Below, one piece after another: positions 10,350 to 21,000 of a stretch of 64,000 nt of DNA; positions within the stretch are counted from its first letter, which is position 1, and each line of letters begins with the position of its first letter. The stretch is from positions 43,477,127 through 43,541,126 of the forward strand of contig NC_080043.1 in the NCBI RefSeq assembly GCF_012489685.1, read 5' to 3'. The position numbers and the translations under genes are program-made. The notes under the pieces were generated by a model. It searched no databases, was not told the origin of the DNA, and saw nothing but the letters and a program-made list of their open reading frames with translations. This DNA comes from Lotus japonicus. Taxonomy: Eukaryota > Streptophyta > Magnoliopsida > Fabales > Fabaceae.

Positions 10350-11063
10350 GTGGCCACCTTGAGCAGCAAGACGAAGGAGAGCGGGAAGCCGAGGTCGTCG
10401 CAGAGTTTGTGCCGTTCTCGGCGGCGGTGAGGGAAGTAGCCATACCATACAACATGAAGAATCTCGTTCTGGAGACATATAGTGGAAAGACTGATCCAAA
10501 GGATCATCTTCTTTATTTCAACACGAAGATGGTGATAAGCACAACATCCGATGCAGTCAAATGTAGGATGTTTCCATCGACGTTCAAAGGCACATCGATG
10601 GCTTGCTTCACAACTTTGCCTCGGGGATCCGTTGCGAAATTTCACGATTTCTCGTCGAAATTCCTCGTTCAGTTCTCTGCAAGCAAGATCAAGCAGGTTA
10701 CGATTGATGATCTGTATAATGTTCGCATGTTCGCCAGTTAGAGCAAGAAACGTTGAAGTAGTATGTAAAGCGGTACAGGGTGACATCTGTCAAGATCGAG
10801 GAGTCAGAACCACAAGCCTGTGCGCGCGCATTTAAGAATGGATTGCTGCCGGGGGAGCTAAGCAGCAAGTTGGGTCGAAAACCGGTTGGTTCAATGACGG
10901 CAATACGCGTTCCGGCGAATGCGTATATCCTTGAGGAGGAGGACAACGCGCGAAAGAACGCACACTTATCACCTGAAGTGTTGAAGAAGAAAAGTGGTTC
11001 GTCTTGGTGGCGAGGGAACTTTGGCAGGGAAAGCCAGCGGAGATCTCAACTTTCCCCTCAAGG
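10350..11063 (+). pseudogene. gag: Tat-lineage Ty3/Gypsy gag fragment
   Basis: The translation matches the capsid region of the Tat-B gag at 32740-33250 almost residue for residue (for example VREVAIP, DHLLYFNTKMVIS, KCRMFPSTFKGT, FSSKFLVQFSASK). It is broken after codon VRMFAS (stop at 10739-10741) and resumes in another frame at about 10780 (KIEESEPQACARAFKNGLLPG). It ends in the zone where plastid sequence starts (about 11064). No LTR, protease or pol accompanies it. It is a dead gag fragment. Confidence 0.75.
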
Positions 11064-11208
11064 CTAAGTAGTAAGCCCACCCCAAGATGAGTGCTCTCCT
11101 ATTCCAACTTCCCCGGAGCCTCCGGTAGCACAGCCGAGATAGCGTTGGGTTCTCTGCCCCTGCGGGGACGGAGCGAAAGAAGTTTTGAGAATTCAAGAGA
11201 AGGTCACG
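11064..11208 (+). pseudogene. rrn23: Plastid 23S rRNA 3' end and first bases of 4.5S rRNA
   Basis: TAAGTAGTAAGCCCACCCC, GTGCTCTCCTATTCC and CCCCGGAGCCTCCGGTAGCA are the terminal part of plastid 23S rRNA. GAATTCAAGAGAAGGTCACG is the 23S-4.5S junction. It breaks off in the first bases of 4.5S. Confidence 0.85.
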
Positions 11209-11294
11209 TTTGGAATTGGCACAAATCGCAGAATTAGAAGCTTTTGCACAATTCGCTTCTGATCTTGATAAAGCTACTCAAAATCAATTGGCAA
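11209..11294 (+). pseudogene. atpA: Plastid atpA fragment
   Basis: It translates to [20 protein letters not shown] and then KATQNQLA, the conserved segment of the plastid ATP synthase alpha subunit. It is joined directly to rrn4.5 sequence on its left and leaves atpA sequence abruptly at NQLA. Only about 28 codons remain. Confidence 0.88.
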
Positions 11295-11500
11295 ATTCTC
11301 ACTGTACGCCCCGACAATGGCGTTAAGAACACTCAACCCACCAACCGTAAAAGTCACAACACAAGCATCCACCCCACGAGACAGGCGATTCATGTGCATT
11401 GTATGAAATCAACCCTGAACTAGACGGATCATTTCTTTTTCGGATATATGAAATATGAGATTTAACTAAGTCAATTCTTAAGAAATATCGAATTAAACCT

Positions 11501-11559
11501 CCGTGTTTCAGAATACGGTTAACCAACATGTTAACCAATCGATTACGATAAATTGGATC
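11501..11559 (-). pseudogene. rps7: Plastid rps7 fragment
   Basis: The minus strand reads [20 protein letters not shown], the N-terminal part of plastid ribosomal protein S7. The sequence leaves rps7 after HG. It abuts the ycf2 piece with a few shared bases at the junction (TGGATC). Confidence 0.82.
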
Positions 11560-11791
11560 GGATAATCGAAGAATTTCTTGGGAACCCTACAAGAGCCGAT
11601 CGTTTTTTTTTCTCTGACAGATGGTCAGAACTCCATCTAGGTTTGAATCCTACTGAGAGGTCCACTAGAGATCAGAAATTGTTGAAGAAAGAACAAGATG
11701 TTTCTTTTGTTCTTTCCAAGCGATCGGAAAGGAAAGAAATAGTGAATATATTCAAGATAATTCTGTATTTACAAAATACCGTCATAAAATC
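11553..11791 (+). pseudogene. ycf2: Plastid ycf2 fragment
   Basis: The frame reads [20 protein letters not shown], then [20 protein letters not shown] and [13 protein letters not shown], which is ycf2. The similarity stops after QNTV, and the following about 30 codons of open frame are unrelated. About 75 of the more than 2000 ycf2 codons are present. Confidence 0.88.
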
Positions 11792-11894
11792 TTCGTCTTC
11801 GATCTCTCTTCGCAACACAATCTGTTGTATGCTGCATTCGGGAAGGATGAATCGCTCCCGAAAAGGAATCTATTGATTCTCCCCCAATTGGTTA

Positions 11895-11952
11895 GCAAAA
11901 AGCCTACATAGCAGTTCCAATGCTACGCCTTGAACCACTCGGCCATCTCTCC
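11895..11952 (-). pseudogene. trnS-GGA: Plastid tRNA-Ser(GGA), 3'-truncated
   Basis: The minus strand starts GGAGAGATGGCCGAGTGG and contains the anticodon arm GCATTGGAACTGC (anticodon GGA). The sequence departs from the tRNA after the variable-arm start, so the T arm and acceptor 3' strand are missing and it cannot be functional. Confidence 0.82.
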
Positions 11953-12086
11953 TACATAATGATTATGGTCCAGAAACCTGGTGAATATTGAGTCATTCAA
12001 CCCTTGTTCAATTCAAGGGGTATACGTTTTATCCAGCGAGCATAGCGACTGATAAGTCAATGAAAGTTTTCCTTAATCGAACCAAC

Positions 12087-12310
12087 CAGCCCCACCACCG
12101 AGGAAACCTTTGCACGCCTCCGTTACCTTTGGGGAGGCCTACGCCCCATAGAAACTGTCTACCTGAGACTGTCCCTTGGTCCGTAGGTTCTGGCACAAGG
12201 TTAGAATTCTAGCTCTTCCAGAGTGGTATCTCACTGATGGCTCGGACCCCCCGGAAGGAGGCCTTCTTCGCCCTCCACCTAAGCTGCGCAGGAAAAGCCC
12301 AAAGCCAATC
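12087..12310 (-). pseudogene. rrn23: Plastid 23S rRNA internal fragment
   Basis: The minus strand carries GATTGGCTTTGGGCTTTTCC, TGAGATACCACTCTGGAAGA and GGGACAGTCTCAGGTAGACA, a domain V segment of plastid 23S rRNA. It is opposite in orientation to the other rrn23 piece about 0.9 kb to the left. Confidence 0.85.
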
Positions 12311-12430
12311 TGTCCTCCACTACCAAAAGACGTGGAGACCAGTTTATCTCGTCAGCTCCTTACCTAAGGTGACCTTCACGTCACTTCCTTGAACTCGCTT
12401 AAGGAAATCCCGAGCTCCAACACTCGAAAA

Positions 12431-13630
12431 TAGTAGCTACACAACAACAAGACAATGGGGCCTACAGACCCCCACGACTATCAAATATTCTGCTTTTTCC
12501 GGGATACTCGGGTTCAAATATCCATGGATTCGATGTTTGTTTACTAGCTTGATATAATTCAGAAAACTTGAATCCAGATCTTGTTTAATTAATTTATGAA
12601 TTAGATTGTTTAAAAGACCCATAATTCTATCATCTTCATCTCCTCCCCCATGATTTTCATCTTCTTCTTCATGATATACAACCTTTTACCCAGGAAAAAA
12701 AACATTATAAATAAAAAACCAAAACCAACATATCCATCTACCCCTCTTCATTCTTCAACCCAGCAAAATCCTAACCCAGATAACCCCAAAAATGAAAGCA
12801 ACAACCCCAACAAAGTTGAAACACCTATACGGCCATACCCAGCAAGTTGAACAAAAAAACGAATTAAGCCTTAGAATGACACTGATGTAATTATACAAGC
12901 CAATTTCTTCTTCTTCATGATGATTATCATCAGCCTTCACAAACCTTTGTTCTTCAACGGCATCAAACAAACAACACAAGCAATTTAAATTTTTTTCCTA
13001 CATCTCCTCCTCATCTGAACTCCTTCGACTTGTACATCTCCACACCTAACCATCAGAACAAAAAATCCAACCCAGATCCATTTACCCATCTTCAACCCAA
13101 GCCGCAAAAACGAAAAAAGAAGAAACCTTTAGGGTTCGATTACTGGACGCAAGGTGAAGATGAAGAAATCGAGAGGGATCTGCATCAAACATGGAACCAG
13201 GAAATTCCCTTTTTTCGACCCAAGATCCTTCTTCTTTCCCTGCGCACAATCAAACATCAGAGACGAGATCGAGAGAAGAGGAAGAAATTTGAGAACACAT
13301 AGGTAGATAATGCCTGTTCTCAACTCAGATCAGAGCCAGATTTGATTGAATTGAAAACCGGCACAACAAAAACCAAAAGCATTTCAGTTCATTGTAGAGA
13401 ATCAAAATCAAATTCAAGTTCAAATGAATTTCCCTTTTTTCCATTTCTCTCAAGCAAGAGGAGAGGGTGAGAAAGAGAGCTTACAGTTGCAGTAAAAAGA
13501 GAGAAAATGGAATTAGAGAGTGCCAGATCTGAGAGTGAGTGCTTCGTGTTTATTATTAGTGGAGTGAACAAATTAATTAAACTTTTCTTCTTGTCCGAGT
13601 GTGAGTGTGTTTTCAAGAGAATGTTTGGCA
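12431..13630. other. Unassigned low-complexity region
   Basis: The sequence is CTTCTTC/GAAGAA-rich with short ORFs only. The look is that of a transcribed leader or a captured gene edge. No domain, terminal repeat or TSD could be recognised. Confidence 0.3.
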
Positions 13631-15279
13631 GGCCAGACTAGAGGTCCGAGCCATTGCCGTTTTAGGGATTGAGACCTTCTCGGAGAATTAATTGGGAGTT
13701 ATCGAGATCTTTTGACTTATAGGGTTTTCGAAACAAAAGGAACCAAGACTTGGTTTTGTTAATGAAATTCATAATGCACTAATCAAAGATAGAACACTTT
13801 TAGATAATGATGATAATCTCTTAGAAGAAGACTTAGGATCTGAAAATTAGTTTGGAAAACGGGAAGTGTCGATGATCCGAGTGTTGAGGAAAACTTGAGT
13901 GCGAGTAGCACCTTTCTTTCTCTGTGAGAAGTTCGTTTGGCCATCTAGAGGATGAGTCGGGGTGACTAGAAAAGTCCCTAAGTGCAATTATCACTCTTCT
14001 TTTGTTGAAACTTTTGTCGATGAATCGACGTTTACCTTCAGGTGTTGTAAAGATAATATTCTTAGCTAGATGCGTTGCCTTGTCAGGGCGATATATTGGT
14101 TTTCTAATCATATTGCATGATGCATTCATGCTTTGAGGTTGAGAAGGTTGAAAGATCAGACTTCACAAAGGTTGAGACGGTCGAAAGATCGGGCCTTCAC
14201 TGAAGAACACCAAGAGTGTATCTTCGGCATAGAAATCTCACTATGTCAAGGTTTGTAAGTGACACCCGAGCGGAATGGTTAAACATAAGGTCTTTGTTAG
14301 GACTGACTCGATGGTGTCCAGCCTATTTTCGGGAGCATCTTTTTAGCAAAACATTGCACATCACGCCATACATCTATCTAACTATTTTGGTCATGTGACG
14401 AGAATTTATCAGTTAGCTGCAAATGATACCATGCTAAGGTATATGTGTAGGATATAACATGCTGAACCTATATATATATATATACATACATATATATTCC
14501 TTTTATCTCTTACATGTTGCATGTATTATACTTAATATCGTGAGTTGACCCTCGCACTGCCTTGTTTGTCTGTTTGTGTTCGGGTGGTCGACAAACTGCT
14601 AGGTGATATTAGACCACTGCTTCGAGACGGTTCGCCACACGGGGCAGATCAGGATAAAGATGCTTGATGTCCGGATCCCAACATTGTAGACCCAGCCAGC
14701 TACATGGCTGAGTACACGAGACAAGTTCTGGAAAAGATAGAGGATGAGCACGAGCACATGCAGCGTGGAGTACTATGATGAGTGACCATTGGTACACGTC
14801 GGGCCGGGCACCATCATGAAACCACCTTCATCTTTAGAGGAGGAGGATCTTACTTAGGACCTTTGTCCACTTGGAGAGCATCAGGAGCAGACCATCTGGG
14901 CTAGAGTTGTTCCGATTGATATCTCATGCACCTTGACTCACATCGTGCTGAAGAGAGAGCCGAGAGTTGCATTTTCATCTTTACTCCGCACACCTTCCTC
15001 TGCACGTGGCTAACGCGTGAACCCTATGGTACACGTCGAGCAGAGGATATTGAGGTCACAGGTGTTGGACGTGGATGCTGGTGCTAGTTTCAGATTCCGC
15101 GACGCGAGATCATGGATGTTGACACTAATGTCATCATTCTAGAGTACTTTGATGCAGATGATGACTATACAAGCGAGGAGGAGGAGGATTGGCAGACATG
15201 CTTTAGAGCTTATTTGAGGTCGGGTGGTAGTGTCGTAGTTGCTTGGCCAGCATGTGTTTGTACATTTGGGGCAGGATAG
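13631..15279 (+). repeat. Chromovirus-type long LTR, copy L3, left part
   Basis: It is diverged from L1 but collinear: the GAGGTCCGAGCC/GAGACCTTCTC block, GGAAAACGGGAAGTGTCG (about 13855), a (TA)n run near 14470, GTTGACCCTCGC (about 14543), ATGCTTGATGTCC (about 14660) and a shortened acidic ORF (about 15115-15190) follow in the same order. It is split by Copia copy 2 at 15280, with GATAG (15275-15279) as the left TSD, and resumes at 20071. Confidence 0.68.
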
Positions 15280-16415
15280 TGAAGGTGTGAAAAACGACTA
15301 GAAGGGGGGGTTGAATAGCGTTTTGAATATAAAAACTTTCACCTTAAGATTTAAAGTAAATCTTTTCGGTTTCTCTAAGATAGATGGTGCAGCGGATAAA
15401 GATAGAGAAAAGAGAGAAGCACACAAGTATTTTCTCCTGGTTCACTTGATAAATCCCTCAAGTTAATCCAGTCCACCCGTTAAGGTGATTTCTTCCTTCT
15501 TAGAATGAAGGCAATCCACTAATCAGATAATTGTTACAACTGCACTTGAAACCTACAAGTGACTAACAATACACTGACTTAGCTGTCACTAAGATTCACT
15601 CTCTTAGTCTTCTCTAGGATCCGATCAACCTTGATCTCCTAAAGGAATCACCACTAAGATTCACTCTCTTAGTCTTCTTAAGGATACTGACCTACCCGGT
15701 CCCTTAAGGAAAATCAAACAACTGTTTGAGGTTGGTGTTTACAAAGGTTTGCTTCTAAATAAGCTGAGTGTAAACTAAATAAGAATAGATGAAGAAAGTT
15801 GAAGCTTGAATCTTTTCTTGTATTGCGGCTCTTGATCTCTCTCTTTTGCTTTCTTCTTTTCTTCAGCCTTTTATAGTCCAAGGTGCAAAGGATATTTCTG
15901 TTGAGAGAATATGACCGTTGGAGGGCATTTCTGGAACTTCCAGAACCTGCTGTGGCTGAACCTTGGTAGGTAGGCTTTTCAGAATAGTACACTGCTCTTG
16001 TACTTCTTGATAGAGACATTTGCCTTTAACCATTGACTTCTGATCAGAGGAATGCTTCGTGTTGGAACTTGTGAAGCTTGGTGATCAGAGTCAGAGGGAT
16101 GCTTGGATCCTCTGACCTTCGTAACTTCTGCTTCTGGACCTTCAGAGCTTCTGGACCTTCAGAGCTTCTGATCCTCAGATCCTCTGATCTTCAGATCCTC
16201 TGATCCTCAGATCCTCTGATCTTCAGATCCTCTGATCCTCAGATCCTCTGATCTTCAGATCTTCTGACGAATATATCTTCTGGTGTCAGAATCAGAACCT
16301 GTTTGTCAAAACACTCAAGACAAACATTAGAGTATCATAGTTGTTCATCCACAAATAAATACTTGTTATCATCAAAACATAGAGTTGTACCACATGACCA
16401 AATCTTGATCTTACA
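15280..16415 (-). repeat. 3' LTR of Copia copy 2
   Basis: 1136 bp. On the plus strand it reads TGAAGGTGTG...GATCTTACA. It is a partner to 18930-20065. The GATCAGAAG-type array is at about 16140-16265. Confidence 0.92.
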
Positions 16416-16417
16416 AT

Positions 16418-16429
16418 CTCCCCCTTTTT
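16418..16429 (-). other. Polypurine tract of Copia copy 2
   Basis: CTCCCCCTTTTT on the plus strand (AAAAAGGGGGAG on the element strand) lies 2 bp from the 3' LTR. Confidence 0.8.
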
Positions 16430-16907
16430 GATGATGACAAAACCATGTATTTTGATGAACAACTCTAAACAAATAAACTGAATACACTCAGAGTATAAGG
16501 TATCAGAGTTAAAACTTATCCTGATGTGTATAGTTTATCTTGCTCCTTCTGAATCCAAGACTCGTACTTTATTCTGAGCTAAGCTCCCCCTGAATCTAAT
16601 ACTTAATATCAACGTTAGTAATATCTAGATTCTGAGCTAAATAATATAGGAGTTGTCAAGATACTATAAGTTCTCCCCCTTTTTGTCATAAGCAAAAAGA
16701 ATGAAGGTGGAAAAAAAATAGTAAGAGCATAAGACGAAATACTCCCCCTCAGAAGGAATACCAAGGGATACTTGGCTTCTGATTAGTGTATCTTCTGATG
16801 AGAGCAGAAGTGTGGTTCTGGTGACATCTCCATTCTGGACAGAATTTCATCTTTAGATACTTCAGAATGAGAAGCTAGGAACCTACTCTTCTTCTGATGA
16901 CGCAAGT

Positions 16908-17189
16908 CAGAAGTTGTAGTAGCATCTTCTGATGTTGTTGCTTCTGGTTCGACAAGTTCTGAGTCTTTGTTTCTTTCTGAAACGGTCATGCTCATCTCTG
17001 CAAGCTTTTTCAGCTAGCTTTGACTTGACCAAATCTTACTCTACTGATGCCTCCAAGATCAACTTCACCTTCAGGTTCAAGTTTTGGATCTTGGGACATA
17101 TGCCTTTCTCCCGTCATGTGTTGCCTGCATCCACTGTCCAGGTTCCATGGTTGGAGTTTCGATGGACCTATTGAAGATATCTGCAACAT
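16908..17189 (-). pseudogene. Copia protease remnant (copy 2)
   Basis: DSGCRQHMTG is readable in a frame shifted from gag, as in copy 1, and overlaps the last codons of gag. The non-coding remainder (16430-16907) holds a GGGGGAG-rich 3' region and no pol. Confidence 0.72.
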
Positions 17190-18855
17190 ATATAATCTTA
17201 TCCCTAGGTACCCACTTTCTGGGTCCTTTCTTGTTAGTTAGCCCAGAAGTTCTGACAACTTTGGGTCTTTCAACAGGATAATATAAAGGAATTTTTGCAT
17301 GATATTTAGTCATAGAGAAAGATCCCTTTTTAAGAGGGTTTTTAGCAACTTTAGCAGGTACAGGATCAGGCAATATGGTACCAGAGGGAACAAAGCATTC
17401 ATATAAAGATTTAGCTTTAGACACAGAGGGCTCATTTCTAATTGGTTTAGAATAGCCAATGCCATGCATTCCATTTCTGCTTACGCCATAGATCATTGAA
17501 GCCATTAAGCTTCTATCCACGCTTTTAGCTAGGAATCTTTGAAAAGACTTTTCATACTTAGATTCATTTCTACAATCAGAGGCATCACAGGCAACAATTT
17601 CTTCTAACTTAGCAATCTGGTTCTTAAGCACAGAGTTAGAATTTACCAAAGCATGATTTTCATTTTTCAAATCAGAAATAATTTTCTCATGTTCAGAAGG
17701 AGTCTTGGAGACAGCAGATAAGTTCTTTTTCAACTTTTTATGCTTAGACAATAAAGAGTTATACTTATCCATGATATCAGACAAAGCATGTTTCAGTTCA
17801 GAGGTAGAGAAAGAAGAGAATACCTCATTTTCATCGTCTGAGTTAGGATCTCCTTCTGATTCTGCGTCAGAGTCAACAGCTTCCTTTGACTCTGCTCCTT
17901 TGTCTTTGACAATGGCCATGAGTCCTTGGACTTCACCATCAGAGTCAACATCCTCTGACTCTGATTCATCAAAAGTCACCATCAGACTCTTCTTGGTCTT
18001 GAAGTGCTTCTTTGGCCTTTTGTCCTTTGATGAACCTTTGTATTTGCTCTGCCTGTGCTTCCAGATGCAGTTGAGCTTTCTGGATATCAGAGTCAGCTCA
18101 TCTTCATCAGAATCTTCAGAGGCTTCTTCAGATTCTTCTCCTTCTGCTTGGAGAGCCTTAGCCTTTTCAGATTTGGATTTCAAGGCTATAGACTTCTTCT
18201 TCTGATCCTGATGTTCAGCACGCTTTAGTTCATGACACTTCAATATGCTTATGAGTTCTTCCAAACTCATCTGCTCAACATCTCTAGTTAGCTCCAAGGA
18301 AGTTATCAAAGGCATCCAGCTTTCAGGAAGACCTCTAAGGATCCTCATGACATGATCCACAGTGGTGTAGCTATTGCTGAGGGGTCTTATTCCAGCAATA
18401 ATCAACTGGAATCTGGAAAACATATCCTCAATGGATTCGTCAGGTTCCATTTGGAAGGATTCATATTTCTGGATCAAAGACAGTGCCTTTGATTCTTTCA
18501 CTTTCTTGTTTCCTTCATGAGACATCTTCAAGGATTCAAAGATGCCCTTGGCGGAATCACGATCAGTAATTTTCTCATATTCTTCATATGAAATGGCACT
18601 TTGCAGAATAGCTCTTGATCGGTGATGATCTCTGAACTCCTTCTTTTGATCTTCACTCATCTTCTTCCTTGGGATCTTTACACCATGTACATCAACAGGA
18701 GGGGTGTAGCCATCAACAACAAAATCCCAAAGATCAGGATCAAAGCCAAGAAAGAAGCTTTTGATTCTGTCTTTCCAGAAATCAAATCTCTGACCATCAA
18801 AGATAGGTGGTCTTGCACTGTATTGATATTTGCTTGTAGTAGTGGTGGAATCCAT
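17077..18855 (-). CDS. gag: Copia Gag (intact, 592 aa)
   Basis: The ATG at 18855 is 58 bp inside the primer binding site, a normal distance. Order of features: DUF4219-like N-terminus (IFDGQRFDFWKDRIKSFF), UBN2 capsid domain to about residue 230, basic KHRQSKYKG segment, acidic serine-rich region (about 240-350), a leucine/lysine-rich coiled-coil stretch (about 350-430) and a basic C-terminal part. There is no stop or frameshift, so it could make particles. No CCHC knuckle is found; family members usually have one after the KHRQ segment. The last codons overlap the protease motif out of frame, so no Gag-Pol can be made. Confidence 0.9.
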   Translation of the reverse strand: MDSTTTTSKYQYSARPPIFDGQRFDFWKDRIKSFFLGFDPDLWDFVVDGYTPPVDVHGVKIPRKKMSEDQKKEFRDHHRSRAILQSAISYEEYEKITDRDSAKGIFESLKMSHEGNKKVKESKALSLIQKYESFQMEPDESIEDMFSRFQLIIAGIRPLSNSYTTVDHVMRILRGLPESWMPLITSLELTRDVEQMSLEELISILKCHELKRAEHQDQKKKSIALKSKSEKAKALQAEGEESEEASEDSDEDELTLISRKLNCIWKHRQSKYKGSSKDKRPKKHFKTKKSLMVTFDESESEDVDSDGEVQGLMAIVKDKGAESKEAVDSDAESEGDPNSDDENEVFSSFSTSELKHALSDIMDKYNSLLSKHKKLKKNLSAVSKTPSEHEKIISDLKNENHALVNSNSVLKNQIAKLEEIVACDASDCRNESKYEKSFQRFLAKSVDRSLMASMIYGVSRNGMHGIGYSKPIRNEPSVSKAKSLYECFVPSGTILPDPVPAKVAKNPLKKGSFSMTKYHAKIPLYYPVERPKVVRTSGLTNKKGPRKWVPRDKIIYVADIFNRSIETPTMEPGQWMQATHDGRKAYVPRSKT

Positions 18856-18915
18856 GAGTTTTTCACACTGGCCCGGATCTACTGAACACTGTTAAGTGTG
18901 GTAATCAGAACTTGC

Positions 18916-18927
18916 GCTCTGATACCA
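18916..18927 (-). other. Primer binding site (initiator tRNA-Met)
   Basis: The element strand reads TGGTATCAGAGC, complementary to the 3' end of plant initiator tRNA-Met, two bases after the 5' LTR. Confidence 0.88.
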
Positions 18928-18929
18928 AT

Positions 18930-20065
18930 TGAAGGTGTGAAAAACGACTAGAAGGGGGGGTTGAATAGCGTTTTGAATATAAAAACTTTCACCTTAAGAT
19001 TTAAAGTAAATCTTTTCAGTTTCTCTAAGATAGATGGTGCAGCGGATAAAGATAGAGAGAAGAGAGAAGCACACAAGTATTTTATCCTGGTTCACTTGAT
19101 AAATCCCTCAAGTTAATCCAGTCCACCCGTTAAGGTGATTTCTTCCTTCTTAGAATGAAGGCAATCCACTAATCAGATAATTGTTACAACTGCACTTGAA
19201 ACCTACAAGTGACTAACAATACACTGACTTAGCTGTCACTAAGATTCACTCTCTTAGTCTTCTCTAGGATCCGATCAACCTTGATCTCCTAAAGGAATCA
19301 CCACTAAGATTCACTCTCTTAGTCTTCTTAAGGATACTGACCTACCCGGTCCCTTAAGGAAAATCAAACAACTGTTTGAGGTTGGTGTTTACAAAGGTTT
19401 GCTTCTAAATAAGCTGAGTGTAAACTAAATAAGAATAGATGAAGAAAGTAGAAGCTTGAATCTTTTCTTGTATTGCAGCTCTTGATCTCTCTCTTTTGCT
19501 TTCTTCTTTTCTTCAGCCTTTTATAGTCCAAGGTGCAAAGGATATTTCTGTTGAGAGAATATGACCGTTGGAGGGCATTTCTGGAACTTCCAGAACCTGC
19601 TGTGGCTGAACCTTGGTAGGTAGGCTTTTCAGAATAGTACACTGCTCTTGTACTTCTTGATAGAGACATTTGCCTTTAACCATTGACTTCTGATCAGAGG
19701 AATGCTTCGTGTTGGAACTTGTGAAGCTTGGTGATCAGAGTCAGAGGGATGCTTGGATCCTCTGACCTTCGTAACTTCTGCTTCTGGACCTTCAGAGCTT
19801 CTGGACCTTCAGAGCTTCTGATCCTCAGATCCTCTGATCTTCAGATCCTCTGATCCTCAGATCCTCTGATCTTCAGATCCTCTGATCCTCAGATCCTCTG
19901 ATCTTCAGATCTTCTGACGAATATATCTTCTGGTGTCAGAATCAGAACCTGTTTGTCAAAACACTCAAGACAAACATTAGAGTATCATAGTTGTTCATCC
20001 ACAAATAAATACTTGTTATCATCAAAACATAGAGTTGTACCACATGACCAAATCTTGATCTTACA
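18930..20065 (-). repeat. 5' LTR of Copia copy 2
   Basis: 1136 bp. On the element strand it starts TGTAAGATC and ends ACACCTTCA. TATA box CTATAAAAGG at about 19518-19527 (minus strand). The GATCAGAAG array is at about 19790-19915. Confidence 0.92.
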
Positions 20066-20290
20066 GATAGGTCCCCGAAACCTTACTTTTTGTGTGGTTC
20101 TCTATTGATGGGAATCACAGGGAGTAGTTGGACTTAGCTGGAGGAGGCCGTTTTTTGGGCTGGCTCTCCCACTTTTGAGGAACTTGTAATATGATCACAC
20201 TTCTTTCACACTACTTTGGTTACCGGATCTTGTACATATTGCCTTCGGGCTCACTTTCAGTCACTTGGGGGTTTTATGTGTATTATGTTT
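20066..20290 (+). repeat. Chromovirus-type long LTR, copy L3, right part (3' truncated)
   Basis: After the TSD GATAG, the sequence continues the LTR: TTTTTGTGTGGTTCTCTATT, GGGAATCACAGGGAGT and TTGTACATATTGCCTTCGGG match L1 5835-5985 and L2 7970-8110. The family's terminal GGGGTGTTACA is missing; the homology fades at about 20290. Confidence 0.7.
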
Positions 20291-20747
20291 ATGTTATGCA
20301 TCACAGGTATTGGATGTTTTATCATGAAAAGGAAAAGAACACGAAAAACAATTACTCTCATATTTCCACATTTGTTTCTATTAGGTTATTCCTAAGGTGC
20401 AAATGCTCTAATAAAAGGACCCCCAGTTCCACATTTCTAAACCAAATGACAATTTGTGCAAAGAAAGGAAAAATAACTTGCATGCATTCAAGTTCATATT
20501 ATCTCAGTAGGGTAGGCTCATGGAAAGAAACTCAAGACGAGCTTAAGAGTCAAATCTAATCATCTATTGCAGAGAGACACCTAAGAGTCAAATCCTCTAT
20601 CCAAACACTCTCTAAAGCTCGAACACAAAATACACCTTAGAGTAAAAAAAATTTCAGAAACATTGTAGTTCATTGCGCTGTAAAAGTCTACAATCCCTCT
20701 TATGAGAAGAGAACCTTGTAGAGCCAAACGATCTTGCAAAATATCAT
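20291..20747. other. Unassigned sequence
   Basis: AT-rich non-coding sequence. No recognisable ends or domains. Confidence 0.35.
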
Positions 20748-20920
20748 AAGAGAAGTCCTGTAGAATACTTGTTGTAGGAGAAGTTCTGGATAATACTTGT
20801 TAGGAGAAGTCCTGTAGAATACTTGTTGGGAGGAGTCTTGTATAATACTTGTTGAGGGAGAAGTCATGTCTAATACTTGTTGTAGGAGAAGTCCTTGATA
20901 CTTGTTAGTGGAAATCTTGG
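20748..20920 (+). repeat. Minisatellite, ~30-36 bp unit
   Basis: Five or six imperfect copies of AGAAGTCCTGTAGAATACTT plus GTT(GTAGG). It is followed by ACAGGGCCTGGACGTAGCCC and GGTGAAATACGATATATAG, a phrase of the kind found at the R/U5 end of some Copia LTRs, so the array probably belongs to an LTR fragment reaching about 21000. Confidence 0.6.
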
Positions 20921-21000
20921 TTAAGACAGGGCCTGGACGTAGCCCCATCGTTTGTTGGTGAAATACGATATATAGTTTTGTGCTTGTCATCTTTTACTTC

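Larger units (their letters stand above)
11064..12430. other. Scrambled plastid-DNA mosaic (NUPT)
   Basis: Six pieces recognisable as plastid genes, from both inverted-repeat loci (rrn23, rrn4.5, rps7, ycf2) and single-copy loci (atpA, trnS-GGA), lie side by side in an order and orientation no plastid genome has. Three inter-pieces (about 11295-11500, 11791-11894, 11953-12086) and the tail after about 12310 are not assigned but may also be organellar. The pieces are only slightly diverged from the plastid sequences I know, so transfer was fairly recent. Joining before or during nuclear integration, or passage through mitochondrial DNA, are both possible. Confidence 0.82.
15280..20065 (-). mobile_element. 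Complete gag-only SIRE-like Copia element, copy 2
   Basis: The 4786-bp element is bounded by GATAG target-site duplications (15275-15279 and 20066-20070). Its two LTRs are 1136 bp each and differ at about five positions by eye (about 0.4%). The primer binding site, gag, protease remnant and polypurine tract are all present in the correct order on the minus strand. Integrase, RT and RNase H are absent, so mobilisation must have used another element's enzymes. The internal deletion is the same as in copy 1. Confidence 0.93.

Noticed and set aside
11895..11952. Functional nuclear tRNA-Ser
   Set aside because: Sequence is the plastid trnS-GGA 5' part; T arm and acceptor 3' strand are missing.
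12437..12622. Possible small gene on the minus strand next to the plastid mosaic
   Set aside because: Only 61 codons, no recognised family, no splice or promoter evidence.
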